Assembly: GCF_048771995.1 (NCBI RefSeq)
Contig: NC_133063.1
Span: 9,588,001-9,652,000, forward strand
Reading direction: 5' to 3'
DNA: 64,000 bases
Source: Taeniopygia guttata
Lineage: Eukaryota > Chordata > Aves > Passeriformes > Estrildidae
This document shows, one piece after another, positions 61,501 through 64,000 of the stretch; position 1 is the stretch's first letter; every line of letters starts with the position of its first letter. The notes under the pieces are model-generated. The model had not been told where the DNA came from. It made no database searches and saw only the letters and a program-made list of their open reading frames with translations. Made by a program: the position numbers and the translations under genes.

Positions 61501-64000
61501 TAAGAGAAGGTGCTGGGACCTGAACTACAGCACGTGATATTGTCATGTGTGGTTTTTCAAATGTTGCAGTAACTCTTCACCACATTTGCATTCAATTGAC
61601 AAACAGTGACAAAACAATGCTACTAGAGACAATATTCTACCCTTTCTTACCTTTTTGCAACCATTCCCATGAGTTTCAAACACACAAGAAAATTCCTAAT
61701 TGCTGATCCCTGCACCAAATTTATTTGGAACTCTCAAGCACAGATGTTTACACAGACACAAACTTGATACATGACTAATAGTCAGTCACACCTTGTTTGA
61801 AATGTTTGGCAACATAACCATAACACCAAGAGACTTTGAATTGCAACCTGCCCACATATTTTCTCTCAGTTTTCAAAACCCAATGAGGATGGGAAAGTAA
61901 TTGGGCAGACAATTAATCAGAATGTGCTTTTCTGATCTTATGCATGAAGTGTGATAAAAGCAGGTTTAATAAATATTAATGAGATATCAAACCTAGTATT
62001 TTTTCCATGAAATAATGGCTTTGATTCAGTATTTACAATCAAAATTTGGCCAAGTCTTCTGAATCCTATTTTTGCTGAAGAAAACACTGTTTTGTCAGAA
62101 CAGATTTTCTGCATTAATTTTGATGAAACTTGCATAAAGGAAAAAGTAACAACTTTGCAATATCATCCGTAAAAGAATGCTAGCAATGTAGGAAACATAT
62201 GTTGTGTTATTTTTCCATTCTGAAATTATTTTCCATTCCATAATCTTTTACATGCTGTTACTTTGAACAATGCCTACGTCTCATGTCAATGTATAGCAAC
62301 AATAAAATAAAATAAAACCTCCCCTGAAAAATAAACTCACTGCTTAACTCCTGAAAAAAAAAAAAATTGAAAAAATAATTTACTGGACATTAAGAGGCTG
62401 GCCTATGAACTGGTTTTCCTGTTTCAGTTTTGCTTTTTCAAGCATATTATAAACAACATTTTATACCTGACGGGCAAGGTGTAGAAGTGTTAATTTGCAC
62501 CCAATGTGTGAAAACCACCACTAAGCCCAGGCTCCATTCTCTATAACCAGTTCCCATTTGCTGGTTTGAAGGTAGTGAGAATCCTCAGCTTGTTGGATTT
62601 TCCATAGAAATCACAGAATCCATACTTTCTGCTAAGAGCCAGGACCTGATCATTATAGTTTAGGCTAACAACAGACTGTTAGCACACTTTCAAATAATTT
62701 TATTCAATTGCAAATTTAGAGACACATAAAAAAAATCCCATGACATCTTTGTAAATTATACTGACAGGAAGAAACTTGTTATTTTTACAATATTACAAGA
62801 GTTACTTCCAAGAACAAAAATCAACAGAAAGGCGAAGTCCAGCATTTATCCAGAACCCAGAACTACCCAAAGTTTATGTAATCAACTTTGGTAATCAGGA
62901 CCACTTCTACAGACTGTAATGACAAAAAAAAACCCCTATAGTTTGTAGTTTCCTTTGCTATTCAGGGAAACCACGTGCCTGTTTATGAGTCCAGAGGATC
63001 AGGATGTCAAAAGGTATCACCCTCTCTGAATTCAGCTCTGTACTTCCAGTGGCTGTGCAGGAGCTATCTGACAGAACAGAAAGCAATGCCTTTTACTGCT
63101 TTTGCTCACAGACTGCACATTTAGTTAACTTGTGAGATAATCCTTATCTAAAATTAAGAACAGCCACATTTCCCAAAACTGAAATATAAGCCAGGAAATG
63201 AAGTGGTGTGGGCACAGTGCACACTGCTGCAAGCCTTGGGAGGGGGAAATCCTGACTAAAAGGATTAGCTAGTGGAGCCCAGTTGGTGCCTGGTCTTCGA
63301 TAACCCCATTCAGAGATCCTGTTCTATTGCTGCTTCAGAAAGGCTTCCCTGTGATCTTGATGTTCACTGAAGTAATTGCTGAACACCTAAAACATTTATT
63401 AGTATGAAATGGCTCTCCCTCTTTCATTTGCACATCTATTTCTACCTTTTTCACCAGTGTGCTTGTTAGTAAAGAACAGGTTTCAGACAAGGAATTTGAA
63501 ACGAGGCATTTCAATAGCAGCCAGGAATTTCTGGTTACGACACAGTTACCAGGAGTATGGGTCTCCAATTTTTACCCAGCCTTCTGCAATTATAATTGTG
63601 TTTAAGGAAAGGGTGGGTGGGTATGAGCGAGTCAAATATCTACAACCCTGAAGGAATGCAGAGAGGTGGAAACACAGGGAACAATCCACGGCTGACAGAT
63701 GAGATTCAAGAGAATGTACAGCTGCTCCTCATGCCTTTGGGATGATTTTGTTCTGGGAAGGTGGATTATACTCTTTTCCTCTTCTGCTGTGCAGAATTTA
63801 TATAATGCTGGCAAGGAAGCTTAGCTCTTTGGATCCCAATCCATAGAAAGATGCTTTTAGCTTCAAACACTTGTCACCAACAATACCAATTCCTTGCTTC
63901 TAACTGAGATGGGTAACATAAATGTGTACTTCAAAAAAAACTTCTCTGATGCCCCCAGAAATAGCTAATCCACATGCAATTAAATTTCACTGGGTAAATT
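58502..64000 (-). other. SHB: SHB intron before the terminal exon (partial)
   Basis: No further SH2 or proline-rich SHB coding sequence appears in any frame up to the window end, so this is intron. It ends at a good acceptor with a pyrimidine-rich tract at 58502-58515. It contains one old CR1 copy at 60685-60860; otherwise nothing is recognised. Confidence 0.8.
60685..60860 (+). mobile_element. CR1 LINE fragment, old, plus strand
   Basis: The block ATCCACAGCAGGACCACTAA, ATGGTCTGGGGATGGGAACA, CATGAGGATAGGCTTGAGGA, CCTGTTTAGTCTCCAGGAGA and AGAAAAGGTAGGATGGAGGA follows the CR1 ORF2 C-terminus (consensus idea: 'ctggagcacct...gaggacaggctgag...ttcagcctggagaagagaagg'). It is strongly diverged, truncated at both ends, and in the antisense orientation relative to SHB. 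Confidence 0.75.

Noticed and set aside
1..64000. tRNA, rRNA, CRISPR array, bacterial operon or integrated prokaryotic system
   Set aside because: No cloverleaf box A/B pair, rRNA segment, direct-repeat/spacer array or dense coding stretch was seen. The composition and repeats are those of a bird nuclear genome.

Overview
This window looks like avian nuclear DNA. It is AT-rich, almost free of protein-coding sequence, and scattered with degraded CR1 LINEs and ERV LTRs of the kinds typical of birds. Only one stretch of real host coding sequence is recognisable: the last coding exon of SHB (SH2-domain adapter B) on the minus strand at 58318-58501. SHB lies on the Z chromosome in birds, so the window is probably from a bird Z chromosome. 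The density of ERVL-like LTRs leans towards a songbird, but that is inference.

Layout from left to right. Positions 1 to about 18200 carry no recognisable coding sequence, three LTR copies and AT-rich DNA. From 18200 to 20130 there is a strong CpG island, which must be a promoter. Known vertebrate gene order puts SLC25A51 (the mitochondrial NAD+ carrier) next to the 3' end of SHB on the same strand. I therefore infer that this island is the SLC25A51 promoter, that transcription runs leftward, and that the first 18 kb is its first intron, with the carrier exon outside the window. Positions 20130 to about 55140 are intergenic and mostly old transposon debris: CR1 pieces on both strands, LTRs on both strands, a decayed ERV with its 5' LTR, primer binding site and reverse transcriptase remnants, a 15-bp minisatellite and several microsatellites. 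From 55140 to 58317 lies the proposed SHB 3' UTR, which carries an antisense LTR. From 58318 to 58501 is the SHB terminal exon, and from 58502 to the end is an SHB intron.

No operon, CRISPR array, tRNA or rRNA was seen, and I found no convincing new biological system. The most useful observations are the promoter and 3'-end assignments, an LTR with a tandemly duplicated R-U5 block, a pair of minus-strand LTR-type insertions at 40500-41664 with visible target-site duplications, and the ERV relic near 46.3-47.9 kb. Most long open frames, especially those in the CpG island, are compositional and are not genes. CR1 and LTR assignments rest on recalled family features rather than a database search.
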